From contig JAYMTA010001103.1 in NCBI GenBank assembly GCA_036897625.1, positions 1 through 21,781 on the forward strand: a stretch of 21,781 bases of DNA, given 5' to 3'. Below the pieces are notes generated by a model. It saw only the letters and a program-made list of their open reading frames with translations, was not told the DNA's origin and did no database searches. The position numbers and the translations under genes were made by a program. How positions within the stretch are numbered: the stretch's first letter is position 1; every line of letters starts with the position of its first letter. The stretch comes from Pelargonium cotyledonis (lineage: Eukaryota; Streptophyta; Magnoliopsida; Geraniales; Geraniaceae). This document shows, piece after piece, positions 20,088 through 21,781 of the stretch.

Positions 20088-21781
20088 TTAAGCATTCCCA
20101 CCATCAGAACTGCTGCATGCTTGATTGGGTAGGACACTGTTTCCGAAATCTCCATCCAAACTCATTTGCTGAACCTCCTGAGGCGATAGGATCTTGATGC
20201 AGCGAACACAATTCACAAACTCCCTGAAATATGCCAACAAAACCAGGTGATGTAAGACAAAAGGTTTATTTAGAAAAATAAGTAAACGAGTTGATGGAGA
20301 ACTTACTCCCAAGGATCATCTCCAACAAGCAAAACATCACTCTCATGATCAACATATACAAGTTTCCATCCTATCCTCTGCCGGTCCTCCAACTGCCCTT
20401 CTATTCCAAACCTGCGAGCCAGATCTTGTTTAAGGTCATCGTAACCTGAATAGCTGCTAATGTCGATGGATCTCCCTACAGCCCCACGTTTGTATACCTT
20501 CACAGATATATTAATTAAGTTAGAACATTACTTAGAAAGAAGAAAATGAGAATAAATTGTCCCCTACTTGTTTAATTGCAAGAGGTATAGGAATATCATA
20601 CCTTGGTGTATGTCCGCATTCGCTGAAACTGAGGCGTTGGAGCCCAATTGTTCATGAATCCTCCATCATTTATTGAGTCAATTGCATTGAATGTCATATC
20701 TGGAACCCCAAATGACTGAGAAACCATTGACGATGAAAGATCCGGTTGAGCATCTTTGGAGTTCTCGTAGTTGGTAAGCATGTCTCCTGAAGAGAGATTA
20801 TTTGGAAATTCTTTACCGAACCCTACGATGCCCGTTGTCAACAAGGAATCAGGGTTCAAGGATGCCCTCAATTGATTATCGATGTCAGACCCATATGCAT
20901 TATTGTTCCTGGTATCTACTTGAGCTTCCCCATCTTGACTTGTCTCTCTTAACAACGTAGGTTGTGGATAGTAGGACAATGGGTTGTTGTTCTGGTGTAA
21001 ATGGACATCATTCTGAGAAAGGCATACCGATGCTGTTGAAGATGATGTGTCCAAGTAATCTGTCTGGGCACCACCACCATTCAGAAATGTCTGGTGGGTG
21101 AAAAATCCTTGGTTCTGATTCTTGGTGATGTTCACTGAAGGCTTAACATCAGACTTCTGCAAATCTTTACCCAAGTTAGCATTAGATGAAATGGTCTCTA
21201 GGGTATTTGGACTCAAAAATGTGGAAGCAGATTGAGCCATATCCTCCCCCATTGGTGGGCTCCGGTGGGCCCGATTGTTCATCATAGGTTGAATTGCACT
21301 TGGACAGTTGTTTGATGATGGTGATGTGGAATAAGATGGAACATCATCCGTAACAACAGACTGCCCTGCCCCTGCAGCTCCAATCAAAATGCTGCTACCA
21401 GCTGCCGCCATGTGATTGGTTATCATAGTTGGGGGAAGTCCCATATACCCAGGAACTTCAGGCAGCATGCCAAGTTGCTGTTGCTGAATTTTTGGCTGCT
21501 GGGGGACATTAGAGAACCGAACATTCGTTTGGCTGCTATTCTTTTCTCTCTTCTGTGGGATAACATTTGACTGAGGCAAAGTAGAGGTTGATTGAGGTCT
21601 CTCCAATGTTTGGCTGGGTGATAAGGATCTAGAGAAGTCCTGTGATACATCTAACGGCTGCCTCTGCTGATCTTGGCGTTGCATAAGTTGACCAGGCTGT
21701 TGCAGAGCAGATTGCTGAGACAAATATGACTGCTGTTGCTGCTGCTGCTGCTGCCGCCGCTGGAGGCTCTCGTACAACATG
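20088..21781 (-). CDS. ARF5: Auxin response factor, ARF5/MONOPTEROS type (C-terminal part)
   Basis: This is an activating transcription factor of auxin signalling. It binds auxin response elements through an N-terminal B3 domain, which here lies beyond the right edge. Three exons are visible: 20602-21781 (open at the edge), 20307-20497 and 20088-20223 (TAA stop at 20088-20090). The first encodes a Gln-rich, Ser/Asn-rich activation region beginning with LYESLQRR and a poly-Gln run. The others encode the PB1 (domain III/IV) dimerisation module: invariant Lys in [13 protein letters not shown], the [14 protein letters not shown] helix and the acidic OPCA-type segment ([17 protein letters not shown]). 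The protein ends with [15 protein letters not shown]. Stretches such as [20 protein letters not shown] and [16 protein letters not shown] resemble ARF5 orthologues more than ARF6/8 or ARF7/19. PB1 mediates contact with Aux/IAA repressors and other ARFs. Confidence 0.95.
20498..20601 (-). other. ARF5 intron just upstream of the PB1 exons (104 bp)
   Basis: The intron interrupts [14 protein letters not shown] at phase 0, with donor AAG|GTATGA and acceptor GTGAAG|GTATAC. If retained, translation reads one Val and then stops at TGA, giving a protein without PB1. The next intron (20224-20306, 83 bp) splits the Glu codon in DPW-E-E. Confidence 0.9.
21721..21760 (-). repeat. CAG/CAA repeat encoding poly-Gln in ARF5
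   Basis: A run of CTG/TTG triplets on the plus strand encodes eight consecutive Gln directly after LQRR, in the Gln-rich activation region. The pure CAG part is likely to vary in length between accessions. Confidence 0.85.

Noticed and set aside
1-21781. Search for CRISPR arrays, rRNA, tRNA, bacterial operons or viral genes
   Set aside because: None were seen by eye. All conserved coding sequence is explained by three spliced plant nuclear genes.

Overview
This window is AT-rich nuclear DNA from a flowering plant, most likely a eudicot. The evidence is a plastid-targeted biotin carboxylase, a plant-type HEN2 helicase, an auxin response factor, many short exons with canonical GT-AG introns, and several plant miniature transposons. 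I cannot name the species from sequence alone. There is no bacterial-type operon, CRISPR array, rRNA or tRNA gene that I can see.

All three protein-coding genes lie on the minus strand, so they read from the right edge of the window to the left. (1) At 20088-21781 is the 3' part of an ARF5/MONOPTEROS-type auxin response factor: part of the Gln-rich middle region, then the C-terminal PB1 domain. Its B3 DNA-binding domain lies beyond the right edge. (2) At 11225-18359 is a complete HEN2-type DExH RNA helicase, a cofactor of the nuclear RNA exosome, in 16 coding exons that join in frame to 1007 codons. A further 5' UTR intron and a promoter with a telo-box and site II motifs precede it. (3) At 48-8607 are the first 13 coding exons of the plastid biotin carboxylase subunit of heteromeric acetyl-CoA carboxylase (CAC2 type), 480 codons of an expected roughly 535-540. 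The last exon or exons lie beyond the left edge.

The non-coding space holds the accessory content. There are three Stowaway-like MITEs (7634-7813, 10702-10956, 12513-12750) and one Tourist/PIF-Harbinger-like element with TTA target-site duplications about 400 bp upstream of the CAC2 start codon (9003-9633). A fold-back inverted repeat lies at 10297-10544 and a probable tRNA-derived SINE remnant at 19482-19600. Two intronic tandem duplications and a few probable decayed repeats complete the list.

The three genes act in separate processes: auxin transcriptional output, nuclear RNA surveillance and plastid fatty-acid synthesis. Nothing here suggests they form a functional cluster. I found no previously undescribed system. 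The items most worth a second look are the ARF5 PB1-skipping intron, the HEN2 promoter, and the promoter MITE with a small secretory-looking reading frame.
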